DNA of 11,241 nucleotides. Source: an uncultured Hungatella sp. GTDB taxonomy: Bacteria > Bacillota > Clostridia > Lachnospirales > Lachnospiraceae. Positions within the stretch are counted from its first letter, which is position 1; each line of letters starts with the position of its first letter. The notes under the pieces were generated by a model. The model was not told the DNA's origin. It searched no databases and saw nothing but the letters and a program-made list of their open reading frames with translations. The stretch spans positions 1 through 11,241 of the forward strand of contig CAUEKH010000048.1 of the NCBI GenBank assembly GCA_959018155.1. Reading direction: 5' to 3'. The position numbers and the translations under genes are program-made. Below are positions 1-6,668 of this stretch, piece after piece.

Positions 1-1763
1 ATAGGCGCCACATGCTCGTTGTAGGCAAGTCCTATTTTAGAGAATGCTTCTTCAACCGACTCCTTGATCGTTGCAAATACCGGTTCAATCGCGCTAAATG
101 TATTTTCCAGCGTTGATTTGATATAATCTGCGTTATCTATAATTGGGCCAGTAAGTACGTCCAATAAATCAGCTGCAAACGTACCCGCCAGTTCAGTAAT
201 ACCCATAAATCCTTCGGAAAAGATTCCAATAATATCGGCTGTGAGCTGCTTCGCGCTGTCACTCCGGAAAGATTCAAATATTGTAGCAACTGCGGTTGAA
301 AACCGGCCGCTTATCTCAGAGACCCTGGAACCAATGTCAAACATCGCTACAATATATTCCCGGATACGCTCCGCATTCTGCTGAAGAAAAAGGCTGATTC
401 CGCCCAGCAGATTATCCGCGATTGACATGCCAACAGATGCCATACCTCCGGCAACTTTACCGAGGTTAAAAACCAGGCTATTCAGGAAATTATCAGCCGC
501 AGAAATTACCGCCGGATCAGTAAAGATTTCCTGAAAACTCTGCCCGATATCATCAATCGACTGCTTTATATTGTCCAGGACCTTTGTGTCTCCGAAAGCA
601 ATATTAAATCCACCCATAAAGAGACTGGATAATTCTCTGGCCTTATCAATGAGTCCCTGATACTTGCTGTCCATCTCATCAATGGCTGAAGTATCAACTT
701 CTCCCATGTCGAATTCGTCCGCTGCGTACCCGCCGCCCGCGCCGCCACCCGATCCGGATCCGCCGCTTTCAGGAGGCTGAATAATATTGAGTTCATCAAT
801 TCCTGTGGCGGCGCCTTTCATATCTTTTGCGGCTTTTTTTGCAGCGCCTCCGGCTCCTGTGGCAGCTGCTCCCGCCTGATCCGCTGAATCTGCCATTGCC
901 TCCATACCAGCCGTGGCCGCGGACGCTCCGCCTCCGCCTTTCTTTCCGGTAATCATTTCAGTAAATGATTTGAATGCGTTGGCAAGGCTCATCAACTTGC
1001 TGATTATCAGATTAATAACCTTAATAACCGGAGTCAGTACATTGATTAGTCCCTGGCCAATCGTGGCCTTTAGACTGCTGAACTGAAGCTGCAGGATACG
1101 CACCTGATTCGCCCATCCGTCAGACGTCCGGATAAAATCACCGGAAGCCAGAGTCAGCTGGTCTGTCACGAATTTATACCGTAATGCCACCTTTTCGGCT
1201 TCCGTCATTTTGGCCGTTGTTTTGCCGAATCCATTCGCCAGAGCATAGCTGTCAAGCGCGCTCTGGGTCATAACAATGCCCAAATCTTTCAGGCTCTCTG
1301 TTTCACCGGTAAATACCGACTTCAGCTTTGTATAAGCCTCGTCCTGGCTGATATTATAGAATGAGGCCACATCACCGGCCAGACCGGTAAGGGCTGTAGA
1401 CATTTCAAAAGCAGCCTTCTCATTGAATCCAAAGGCTTTCGCCATAGAGCCGAAGGTACCTGTAAAACGCTTCGCCATAGTCTCGGACAGACCAAAGGAA
1501 CCCGCCGCATTCCTGGCGAACTCATCAACCTGTTTGGACATGCGTGGGAATGTCACATCAACGACATTCTGCACCTCTGCCAGGTCCGACCCCAGTTCAA
1601 TACATTGTGCTCCAAAATCAATAATCTTTTTAACAGAAAAAGCAGCGGCAAGGGCAAGGCCGGCCTTTTTTGCCAGCCCCTGAATCCCTGCCATCTGCTG
1701 TTTGAAATTCTTATCATTGACCACAAGGTCAAGACCAATCTGGCCAACACTGTCGGCTGCCAT
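1..1763 (-). CDS. Phage tail tape measure protein (TP901 family), 3'-truncated by the window edge
   Basis: This protein sets tail length and helps DNA ejection. The frame is open from ATG 1763 to position 1, giving 587 complete codons with no stop, so the C-terminus lies outside the window. It is preceded by AGGTGA seven bases upstream. Residues 1-60 form a helical start (FKQQMAGIQGLAKKAGLALA). A family core follows: FPRMSKQVDEFARNAAGSFG, MSTALTGLAGDVASFYN, FTGETESLKDLGIVMTQSA, and a hydrophobic stretch around GLINVLTPVIKVINLIISKL (near 237-257). Next come an Ala/Gly-rich disordered linker (about 270-350, with a Gly/Ser run near 334-346) and a long helical region with repeated hydrophobic patches. 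Confidence 0.93.
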   Translation of the reverse strand, partial: MAADSVGQIGLDLVVNDKNFKQQMAGIQGLAKKAGLALAAAFSVKKIIDFGAQCIELGSDLAEVQNVVDVTFPRMSKQVDEFARNAAGSFGLSETMAKRFTGTFGSMAKAFGFNEKAAFEMSTALTGLAGDVASFYNISQDEAYTKLKSVFTGETESLKDLGIVMTQSALDSYALANGFGKTTAKMTEAEKVALRYKFVTDQLTLASGDFIRTSDGWANQVRILQLQFSSLKATIGQGLINVLTPVIKVINLIISKLMSLANAFKSFTEMITGKKGGGGASAATAGMEAMADSADQAGAAATGAGGAAKKAAKDMKGAATGIDELNIIQPPESGGSGSGGGAGGGYAADEFDMGEVDTSAIDEMDSKYQGLIDKARELSSLFMGGFNIAFGDTKVLDNIKQSIDDIGQSFQEIFTDPAVISAADNFLNSLVFNLGKVAGGMASVGMSIADNLLGGISLFLQQNAERIREYIVAMFDIGSRVSEISGRFSTAVATIFESFRSDSAKQLTADIIGIFSEGFMGITELAGTFAADLLDVLTGPIIDNADYIKSTLENTFSAIEPVFATIKESVEEAFSKIGLAYNEHVAP

Positions 1764-1812
1764 ACAATCACCTGCCTCAATCTAAAAAATCAGACATCGG
1801 CACGTAATGGCA

Positions 1813-1974
1813 CTACTTGTCCGGGGTTATGACTACCTCAAATTCTCTTTTACAGTCCCTGCCCTTACATCTTACAAAAATCCCTGACGCGCTGGCAGAA
1901 CTCTCATAAAATACAGGCATACGGTATCCACAGTATGGACAACGCACCTGTTTTCTCATCTTCTCAATATGCAT
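1813..1974 (-). CDS. 53-aa zinc-ribbon protein (Com-like)
   Basis: This short gene, seven bases after the chaperone extension, encodes two CxxC-like pairs: CPYC (C12, C15) and CKGRDC (C36, C41), with FYESSASASGIFV between. This spacing is that of a small zinc ribbon, similar to the Mu Com type of phage RNA-binding proteins and to short zinc-ribbon proteins seen between chaperone and tape measure genes in some Firmicutes phages. GGAGAGG lies directly before the ATG, a very short spacing, so the start could also be the ATG at codon 6. Whether it binds RNA, DNA or protein is unknown. Confidence 0.7.
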   Translation of the reverse strand: MHIEKMRKQVRCPYCGYRMPVFYESSASASGIFVRCKGRDCKREFEVVITPDK

Positions 1975-1980
1975 CCTCTC

Positions 1981-2316
1981 CTATCCGCACAGCCTGGCCA
2001 TCTCCCGTTCCAGAGCCGCCATCTGCTTTTCGTAGTCCTCCGGTCCCATACGCTCTGCCTTCCGGCTGCGCCATTCATCATAGATCCGCTTCTGGTCCCT
2101 GCTGAAATGCTTTATGGTATCCTTATCCGTCTCTGACCGGATTGCTACCACTCGCCCGAGAGCTGTTTCCGGAGCCAGACCGGACAGAAGTGCCTTGAAT
2201 TCATCCCAGCTGACGGACTCAAATTCCCGTGTTCTTATTCGAAGCCCGTACTGCGATAGGAAACTGGAAACGATTAAATCCCAGTCTTCAAATAAATCGT
2301 AGTACGGGTCACTGCT
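1981..2316 (-). CDS. Frameshifted extension of the tail chaperone (gpGT-type, Gp15-like)
   Basis: After the slip site the frame continues for 111 residues: SSDPYYDLFEDWDLIVSSF, QYGLR, SWDEFKALLSGLAPETALGRVV, IRSE, then a charged helical end with RIYDEWRSRKAERM. The block of an acidic/aromatic start, SFLSQYG, WDEFKALLSGL and R(V)V..IR is typical of the second tail chaperone (Gp15 family) in Firmicutes phages. The frame is open from 2337, and I see no ATG, GTG or TTG before the conserved part. It is therefore best read as the C-terminal half of a fusion of about 209 residues made by frameshifting from the upstream gene, as in lambda G/GT. The conserved product is well supported; the exact slip mechanism is not. 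Confidence 0.78.
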   Translation of the reverse strand, partial: SSDPYYDLFEDWDLIVSSFLSQYGLRIRTREFESVSWDEFKALLSGLAPETALGRVVAIRSETDKDTIKHFSRDQKRIYDEWRSRKAERMGPEDYEKQMAALEREMARLCG

Positions 2317-2608
2317 CTCCCTGGCTTTCGTTGTCTCCTATAACCAGACCAACCGCAGCTTCTACCACTGTAATCAGATCACCAAAACTCAGTTTCATTT
2401 TTTCGATTTCCTTCCGGGACTTTTCCGGAAACATCATTTCAAACATATCCACGATCTCTTTTGGTCCAGGTTCCCCGTTTCCCATCAGCCCCATGACTTT
2501 CAGCATGGTCGGCGCATCAGCGTTTACCTCCAGCTTCTTATCCCTGATAACCAGTGACGGATTCCCGTCAAAAGTCAGTTTGTCTGTAATATCCAGTGTC
2601 CTCGCCAT
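2309..2608 (-). CDS. Tail assembly chaperone (gpG-like)
   Basis: This 99-residue protein would coat the tape measure during tail assembly and recruit tube subunits; it is not found in the finished virion. It begins MARTLDITDKLTFDG, has a strand-rich first part (LVIRDKKLEVNADA) and a helical second part (PKEIVDMFEMMFPEKSRKEIEKM), typical of Firmicutes gpG analogs. The ATG at 2608 is preferred because GGAGG is eight bases upstream; the ATG at 2614 is only two bases from it. The gene is followed in another frame by a conserved extension that has no start codon. Confidence 0.82.
   Translation of the reverse strand: MARTLDITDKLTFDGNPSLVIRDKKLEVNADAPTMLKVMGLMGNGEPGPKEIVDMFEMMFPEKSRKEIEKMKLSFGDLITVVEAAVGLVIGDNESQGEQ
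2315..2319 (-). promoter_or_regulatory. Candidate ribosomal frameshift site (GAGAG)
   Basis: Four codons before the end of the chaperone gene the message reads GGA GAG CAG TGA. A tRNA on the GAG codon can slip two bases back onto an identical GAG within GGAGAG, and the ribosome then reads AGC AGT GAC into the downstream frame. A simple +1 slip does not re-pair at the neighbouring codons I checked. This is a sequence-based proposal. Confidence 0.5.
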
Positions 2609-2626
2609 AATCATTTCCTCCTCATC

Positions 2627-3076
2627 TTATACTTCCGAAGCTGACGCCGGGGTAAAAGTCGGTTTCCCCTTGCAGTGCACCTCAAACTCCAGACTATCCA
2701 CATTGGTACTGTCTCCGCCTGCCGGGGTCGTTACGCTGATGATACTGCTAAAGGATACTTTCGCTCCTGACGGCATTTCCCACTCGAACGGCACCACAAC
2801 ATCATTCCCGCTCTTCCAGGCCAGACTGGCCACATAATCATTTCCAGGGTCGCCATAGGTGCGTTTTCCCTGGAAGGAGAAGGAAAGTTTTTTACTGGTC
2901 ATCATGGCATCGCCCCAGCCTTCGGCCTCCATGGCGTTCCACTCCTCGATTCCACCTTCAATGGATGGTGCAAAATTAGTCAGGTTGGCGATAATGGTAT
3001 CTGCGGTTGTAGAACCATCAATCCCAATCTTAAATTTGTTGTTAAATACCGGATATACTTTTGGCGCTTCTGCCAT
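2627..3076 (-). CDS. Major tail (tube) protein
   Basis: This is the probable tail tube subunit, 149 residues. It begins MAEAPKVYPVFNNKFKIGID and is rich in beta strands (KLSFSFQGKRTYGD, DVVVPFEWEMPSGAKVSFSSIISV, VDSLEFEVHCKGKPTFTPA), as expected for tail tube folds. It lies just upstream of the tail assembly chaperones, the standard order. ATG 3076 is preferred to the in-frame GTG at 3085, because AGGTGA lies five bases upstream and spans the previous stop. The gene ends 18 bases before the chaperone start. Confidence 0.85.
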   Translation of the reverse strand: MAEAPKVYPVFNNKFKIGIDGSTTADTIIANLTNFAPSIEGGIEEWNAMEAEGWGDAMMTSKKLSFSFQGKRTYGDPGNDYVASLAWKSGNDVVVPFEWEMPSGAKVSFSSIISVTTPAGGDSTNVDSLEFEVHCKGKPTFTPASASEV

Positions 3077-3081
3077 CTTAA

Positions 3082-3492
3082 TCACCTGTTCCTTTCATAA
3101 TAAAAATCCAGCCATATGACATATTCGTATATCCCGCTCTCATCAGTCCCAATGTCTACAGGCCGTGGAACCTGAAGCATCAGACAGTTAATCGGGATGC
3201 CATCTATCACAAGACTGGATTCATTTAATAATTTTTCATATAACTCATTGGCCGCCTTTTCAGACTTAGATACACTCTTGTCCCAGTGTATCAGCAAGGA
3301 TATTGGTTTTATATCGTAGGTTGTACAATTGATTCCACCCAGGGCAATGACGGGCGTCCCATCTGCCTTTCGGTTATACACTCCGATGGAGTGCTCCTTT
3401 TTGTTGTTCAGCTTACCGATATACACGTTTTTGTCCCCGGCGACCGCCAGGCCAGCTATGTATCCGCGAATATTATCAAGTGTCAGCATCAT
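3082..3492 (-). CDS. Minor capsid/tail completion protein (minor capsid 3-like, tail terminator position)
   Basis: This 136-residue protein sits between the neck protein and the tail tube gene, the usual site of the tail terminator that caps the tube. The pattern is alpha/beta: VYIGKLNNKKEHSIGVYN, ALGGINCTTYDIKPISLLIHWDKS, a helix with KAANELYEKLL, and a late strand pair ending GIYEYVIWLDFYYERN. The GIYEY...DF end and the I.LLIHW strand are typical of this protein class. The start overlaps the previous stop (ATGA). A second ATG follows immediately, so the exact first residue is uncertain by one. Confidence 0.8.
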   Translation of the reverse strand: MMLTLDNIRGYIAGLAVAGDKNVYIGKLNNKKEHSIGVYNRKADGTPVIALGGINCTTYDIKPISLLIHWDKSVSKSEKAANELYEKLLNESSLVIDGIPINCLMLQVPRPVDIGTDESGIYEYVIWLDFYYERNR

Positions 3493-3869
3493 ACGCCACC
3501 CACTCTCTTATAAATCTTTTTAAAAGCACTCTTCGCAAAATCCTCCAGCTTTCCACCTTTCAGCCACGGTGCATACCACTCTCCACCGGCAAACGGGTTC
3601 TCATCTTTCTGATAATCATACTCCGGATGATAATAGAGCCGCCGGGCGTATGGGGTGCTGGATACCAGCCTCACACGGCCTTGTCTGGAATCACTGTAAT
3701 CCACAAAGGAGGCATCTTCCTCCAGGTGGCCGCTGTCAAATGGCATAACCTGTGCCTGAACCACCTCTGTATGCAACGCTTCTGCCGTCATTTCCAACGC
3801 AGTGACCGCCGCCTGAGTGAGCTGCCTAATGCGAGGGAAGTTCATTTTTACTGTTGATTTCACCTGCAT
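3489..3869 (-). CDS. Minor capsid/neck protein (minor capsid 2-like, HK97 gp10 position)
   Basis: This 126-residue protein has an N-terminal helix, then PFDSGHLEEDASF (residues 43-55) and TPYARRLYYHPEYDY followed by NPFAGGEWYAPW (residues 72-102). The DSG..L and TPYAR.L..HPE blocks are hallmarks of neck/tail-completion proteins of the HK97 gp10 type and of the Firmicutes minor capsid 2 group. It probably joins the head completion ring to the tail end. It overlaps the upstream gene by one base and the downstream gene by four. Confidence 0.82.
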   Translation of the reverse strand: MQVKSTVKMNFPRIRQLTQAAVTALEMTAEALHTEVVQAQVMPFDSGHLEEDASFVDYSDSRQGRVRLVSSTPYARRLYYHPEYDYQKDENPFAGGEWYAPWLKGGKLEDFAKSAFKKIYKRVGGV

Positions 3870-4207
3870 CAGACCACCTCCAGTTGACAGTAGTTCACTG
3901 TCCCATCGGGATTCCTGGCCTTCATACCCTGCTCTATTCTCCGCTCCTGTCCAAATACTGACACTGTCCCACCACTGAGCGTTGGAAAATCAGGGGCGAT
4001 ATCACCCGGAAACATAGCCACCCCCGTAATCTGAACGAGTTTCTTTTCTGCCGTAAGGATTGTCTTTGCACGGTCCTGAAAATTGCATTTCAAATCAATG
4101 TCGAGAATCCGTTCCGGCTCCCCGTGGTTATCTGTGTCCTCAGACTCCAGATGGACATGGATATCTGTCCTGCAAAGCTTTCCGGGTACTAAACATGGAT
4201 ATCTCAT
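3869..4207 (-). CDS. Head closure/head-tail adaptor protein (SPP1 gp16-like)
   Basis: This 112-residue protein lies in the position of the stopper or head-closure protein that plugs the connector channel after packaging. It is mostly beta in pattern, with repeated strands (ILDIDLKCNF, KKLVQITGVAMFPGD, GTVSVFGQERRI, VNYCQLEVV). A GAGGTGAG site lies upstream of the ATG. Its stop overlaps the next start by one base (TGATG), so reinitiation is likely. Assignment rests on length, beta-rich pattern and gene order. Confidence 0.7.
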   Translation of the reverse strand: MRYPCLVPGKLCRTDIHVHLESEDTDNHGEPERILDIDLKCNFQDRAKTILTAEKKLVQITGVAMFPGDIAPDFPTLSGGTVSVFGQERRIEQGMKARNPDGTVNYCQLEVV

Positions 4208-4210
4208 AAC

Positions 4211-4597
4211 TCACCTCGCTAACCGGCAGCATAAGCCCGTCTGAGACAGCAGGGCATACACATCGCGTTTCATTGCAATGCCCTTATCCGTATAAACATT
4301 CCAGGAACTGCCAAACTGCACCGATGCCCCATTTAAGCTGTAACTGGATAAAATCGTATTAATCTCATCGGCATTCTCGTACTCAAAATCAGCCTGCTGG
4401 CAGACTGCCTCGCGAATCATATCCTGCTGAAACGGCGTCAAACTCAAAAATCCCCGGCCAACAATCCTGTTGTAGGTCAGGGAATCAACATGGCGACTGG
4501 CCTGTTGGAGAGCCTTTTCAAGCTGCTCTTCCGGGATTATGGTACCCTTATAAATATCGTGGTAATACTCTGGCGTTACATATGGTTCGTAGGCCAT
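4211..4597 (-). CDS. Head-tail connector protein (SPP1 gp15/HK97 gp6-like adaptor)
   Basis: This helical adaptor would form the ring directly under the portal. The 128-residue protein has the family-like pattern VTPEYYHDIYKG, a long helix with LEKALQQASRHVDSLTYNRI, and LTPFQQDMIREAVCQQADFEYEN. This is the usual arrangement of gp6-type connectors: a helix bundle, then a short loop and strand. The start at ATG 4597 is preferred to the in-frame GTG at 4606, because AGGTGAG lies about 4-5 bases before the ATG and the ATG comes one base after the previous stop. It is followed after three bases by the head closure gene. Confidence 0.82.
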   Translation of the reverse strand: MAYEPYVTPEYYHDIYKGTIIPEEQLEKALQQASRHVDSLTYNRIVGRGFLSLTPFQQDMIREAVCQQADFEYENADEINTILSSYSLNGASVQFGSSWNVYTDKGIAMKRDVYALLSQTGLCCRLAR

Positions 4598-4598
4598 A

Positions 4599-4886
4599 TT
4601 ACTCACCTGCTTTCCTGCTCTCCGCCTTCTTATCCGGCTTCGCCGTCTTAAGTTCTGCGATTTCCGCCTTCAGAGTCTCAACCTCAGTATTTCTCTCTGC
4701 CGCCAGCTGCTGAAGACGTTTGATTTCTTTCACCGCTTTCATGTGTTCATCATAGGGTACCGTCTTCCCACGACCGTAGGCCACTGTATTTCCAGTATCA
4801 TCGAGGATATCAAATCCCATGTCCTGGTACCCTTTCTGCCGGGACTCATCAATCGTATATTCTTTGTTTCCTTTTACTGCCCTCAT
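4599..4886 (-). CDS. Small protein after the capsid gene: beta-rich N-terminus and coiled-coil tail
   Basis: I cannot assign this 95-residue protein to a named family. Residues 1-42 look like short strands and turns (YTIDE, FDILDDTGNTVAYGRG). Residues about 46-82 form a strongly charged heptad-like helix, probably a coiled coil, followed by a Lys/Glu-rich end. AGGAGGAC lies just upstream of the ATG at 4886, overlapping the capsid stop region. The gene sits between capsid and connector, where phages often carry decoration proteins, short head proteins or connector parts. A structural role is likely; the specific one is open. Confidence 0.75.
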   Translation of the reverse strand: MRAVKGNKEYTIDESRQKGYQDMGFDILDDTGNTVAYGRGKTVPYDEHMKAVKEIKRLQQLAAERNTEVETLKAEIAELKTAKPDKKAESRKAGE

Positions 4887-4898
4887 CTTGTGTCCTCC

Positions 4899-5792
4899 TT
4901 ATGCTCCGGCTGCTTCCACATTCATGGCACAGCCTTCGATTTTCTTTTCAAGCAGGAAGAGGTCTCCATAATTGCGGTTCTGATACAGGTACCCATCTGC
5001 GGTCCGGCTGTCAGTTCCTGGCGTAAACAGCTTGATATAGCTGTACTTATCACGGCAGACCACACAGGAAGTATGGATCAGGATCCAGTTAATCTGCTTC
5101 GCATCAGCGGCCGCCACACAACCTTCCGTAAAATCATACTTCGTTTTCATTCTGGCCGCCGGCACCATCTTGATTGTCACATCATCAATGTTATGTACTT
5201 TGCGGTTGATGGTGGAAGGGGAAGTCACGGTCATAATCCGCTGCAGTCCTTCTGCCTCTTTCACAACCTTATTCATGGTCGGAGTTACATACAGGATTCT
5301 TCCTTCCTCAGGTACTCCTGCCTCGTCCATACGGGCCATTTCCTCGTCAAATGCCTCCAGGAAGTTTGCCGCTGTAATCACAGTGGCATCAATCCTGCCG
5401 GAATACTGGGTCAGCTCCGCATGAAGTTTACTGAACCGGTATGAATCCTTCTCCGGAATCGCCTGCTCTGTCTCAAATGTATTCTGGATGTTCGCTACGG
5501 ACAGGGTGAGGTTCGTCTCATCGATGTCCATGGGGTCTATCCAGAACTCTACATCTCTGTCATGCTCCAGTTTCTTTGCTTCCCAGCCATTGCTGAGGGT
5601 ACCGGAATTGAACCCCGGTGTCCTGGTATGGTCTTTATATCCGGACACTGCCATTCTCGGGAGTTTAATAGTCTGTGCATTGATAAATTTCACCTGCTGG
5701 TTACTCTGAGCCAGCGCATCGGAGCACAGTTCCTTTGCGTACTTCTGCTGGAGAAGCTGAGTGAAGGTTGTTGCATAATCATATACTGCCAT
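4899..5792 (-). CDS. Major capsid protein
   Basis: This 297-residue protein follows the scaffold gene directly and is the expected shell subunit. It begins MAVYDYATTFTQLLQQKYAKE, has an N-terminal segment ending near SGYKDHTRTPGFNSG that resembles the flexible arm and following loop of HK97-fold coats, and then a mixed alpha/beta body with EFWIDPMDIDET, an ILYVTPTMNKVV strand-helix and a late VVCRDKYSYIKLFTPG strand. There is no sign of a protease-processed N-terminal delta domain, which agrees with a separate scaffold gene. AGAGAGGA lies about nine bases upstream of the start. Its length and place support the call; the HK97 fold is inferred from family knowledge. Confidence 0.9.
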   Translation of the reverse strand: MAVYDYATTFTQLLQQKYAKELCSDALAQSNQQVKFINAQTIKLPRMAVSGYKDHTRTPGFNSGTLSNGWEAKKLEHDRDVEFWIDPMDIDETNLTLSVANIQNTFETEQAIPEKDSYRFSKLHAELTQYSGRIDATVITAANFLEAFDEEMARMDEAGVPEEGRILYVTPTMNKVVKEAEGLQRIMTVTSPSTINRKVHNIDDVTIKMVPAARMKTKYDFTEGCVAAADAKQINWILIHTSCVVCRDKYSYIKLFTPGTDSRTADGYLYQNRNYGDLFLLEKKIEGCAMNVEAAGA

Positions 5793-5812
5793 GTTCTAAG
5801 TCCTCTCTTTCT

Positions 5813-6436
5813 TTAAAGTCCAAATGCCTTTTTGAGTGCATCATCGGTCGTCTGCTGCTGGCCGGATCCGCCGGAAGCCCCCACCTGAATAAAGCCGGTA
5901 GTTCCTGCTGGCTGTGGTTTCAGCGCTGGTACGTCTTCTAAGACTTTGTTAATTGCATTTTTCAATGTTTCATCGTTGATTTTTCCGTCCTGTCCTAAGA
6001 CCTGGCTTAAATCAGCCATTTTAAGAACATAGGGAATCGTCTTTGCATCAAGGCCGGACCCGATTGCCGCCATCGTGGCAGCATTGTCAATCATCGCTTT
6101 CTGAGCCGCGGCCTGTGCCTGCGCCAGCTGAGTCTGAAGAGCATTGACATCCGGCTGACTGGCTGCTTTCTGCTGTTTAAAAGCGGCGATAGCCTGCTTC
6201 ATTTCCTCCTCTGATAAGCCCTGCTGTTTAAAATATGCCTTCAGGGCCGTATCTTCTTTCGCTGCCAGGGTTCCGTCCAGCATCTGCTGGATTTTAGCGT
6301 AATCAACCGTCGGGGGCTGAGGCTGCTGGCCTCCTGTTGGTGGAGGCGTCTGCTGACTCTGCACTCCTGCTGTCGGTTCGGTTCCGGTAGCACTTCCTGC
6401 GGGTTCTGCGAAAAACTGTAAATTGATTTTCTTCAT
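5813..6436 (-). CDS. Capsid scaffold protein
   Basis: This protein would guide assembly of the capsid protein into a procapsid and then leave or be degraded. It starts with MKKINLQFFAE, a leader seen at the start of many Firmicutes phage scaffold and capsid proteins. It then has a Pro/Gln/Gly-rich disordered stretch (about residues 14-45), a helical, Ala/Gln-rich probable coiled coil in the middle (about 50-120), and ends in DDALKKAFGL, a C-terminus typical of scaffolds that bind the coat protein. The start at 6436 is chosen for this leader and an AAAGGAA site upstream. The frame stays open for 35 codons further, to an ATG at 6541 with no ribosome binding site. The product is 207 residues, and the gene ends 20 bases before the capsid gene. 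Confidence 0.85.
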   Translation of the reverse strand: MKKINLQFFAEPAGSATGTEPTAGVQSQQTPPPTGGQQPQPPTVDYAKIQQMLDGTLAAKEDTALKAYFKQQGLSEEEMKQAIAAFKQQKAASQPDVNALQTQLAQAQAAAQKAMIDNAATMAAIGSGLDAKTIPYVLKMADLSQVLGQDGKINDETLKNAINKVLEDVPALKPQPAGTTGFIQVGASGGSGQQQTTDDALKKAFGL

Positions 6437-6549
6437 AATCTGATTTTTCCTTTCCATTTTGAGAGTGTCACTCTTACTGCTGTTCATTGTCTTCGGTATC
6501 GCCGGCCGCGCACACTTTTTAGCCATATCGCGTTTGGGCATAAAAATAA

Positions 6550-6571
6550 CACGTCAGGAATTTCCCGCGTG
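6550..6571. repeat. Imperfect inverted repeat upstream of the scaffold gene
   Basis: Two pairs of complementary blocks are nested here: CACG (6550-6553) with CGTG (6568-6571), and GGAA (6557-6560) with TTCC (6562-6565) around a single T. The spacers between blocks differ by one base (TCA and CG), so it is imperfect. It could be a chance dyad. A second small dyad, AGAGTG-T-CACTCT, lies at 6462-6474. Otherwise 6437-6577 holds no gene that I can support. Confidence 0.3.
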
Positions 6572-6577
6572 CTTCAA

Positions 6578-6652
6578 TTATTTGCTGGTTCTCCAGCAAA
6601 GTATGATGATTGTTAGACAGATAATGGCTGTTATCTGCACTGCTGGTGTCAT
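6578..6652 (-). CDS. 24-residue hydrophobic peptide, single predicted membrane segment
   Basis: A very short frame begins at ATG 6652 with a good ribosome binding site (GAGGTGAG, about 3-5 bases upstream) and ends at TAA 6578-6580. The peptide has a short polar start (MTPAVQ), a hydrophobic core (ITAIICLTIIILCW) long enough for one membrane helix, and a basic tail (RTSK). This layout (hydrophobic helix, then positive C-terminus) resembles small phage membrane peptides, but I cannot assign a family. An 8-bp hairpin (6581-6600) covers its last codons. It stands alone between a terminator-like hairpin and the scaffold gene, so it may belong to the accessory insertion. The ribosome binding site and the clear membrane pattern are the only support for translation. 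Confidence 0.55.
   Translation of the reverse strand: MTPAVQITAIICLTIIILCWRTSK
6581..6600. repeat. Inverted repeat: 8-bp stem, 4-base loop
   Basis: The arms TTTGCTGG (6581-6588) and CCAGCAAA (6593-6600) are exact complements around a 4-base loop. The hairpin sits in the final codons of the 24-residue peptide gene, next to its stop. Neither strand continues into a good T run, so it is a weak terminator candidate. RNA processing or protection of a 3' end is possible. Confidence 0.6.
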
Positions 6653-6668
6653 ATGCTCACCTCATTTC

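Noticed and set aside
566..1780. Several minus-strand frames of 68-77 codons within the first 1.8 kb
   Set aside because: They are in other frames of the tape measure gene, which is open without a stop from 1763 to the window edge and carries recognisable family sequence.
2229..2837. Plus-strand open frame of 202 codons opposite the tail tube and chaperone genes
   Set aside because: It spans three genes on the other strand with no ribosome binding site; its Ser/Pro/Thr-rich translation is an artefact of the opposite frame.
4743..5444. Plus-strand open frame of 233 codons opposite the capsid gene and its neighbour
   Set aside because: Antisense to the capsid and 95-aa genes, with His/Cys/Ser-rich composition typical of a reverse-strand reading of coding DNA.
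6509..6646. Minus-strand frame overlapping the tiny peptide that reads LLENQQIIEARGKFLT and on to a stop
   Set aside because: It has a stop just before its first part, no ATG or GTG and no ribosome binding site of its own. A frameshifted extension of the tiny peptide is possible but unsupported.
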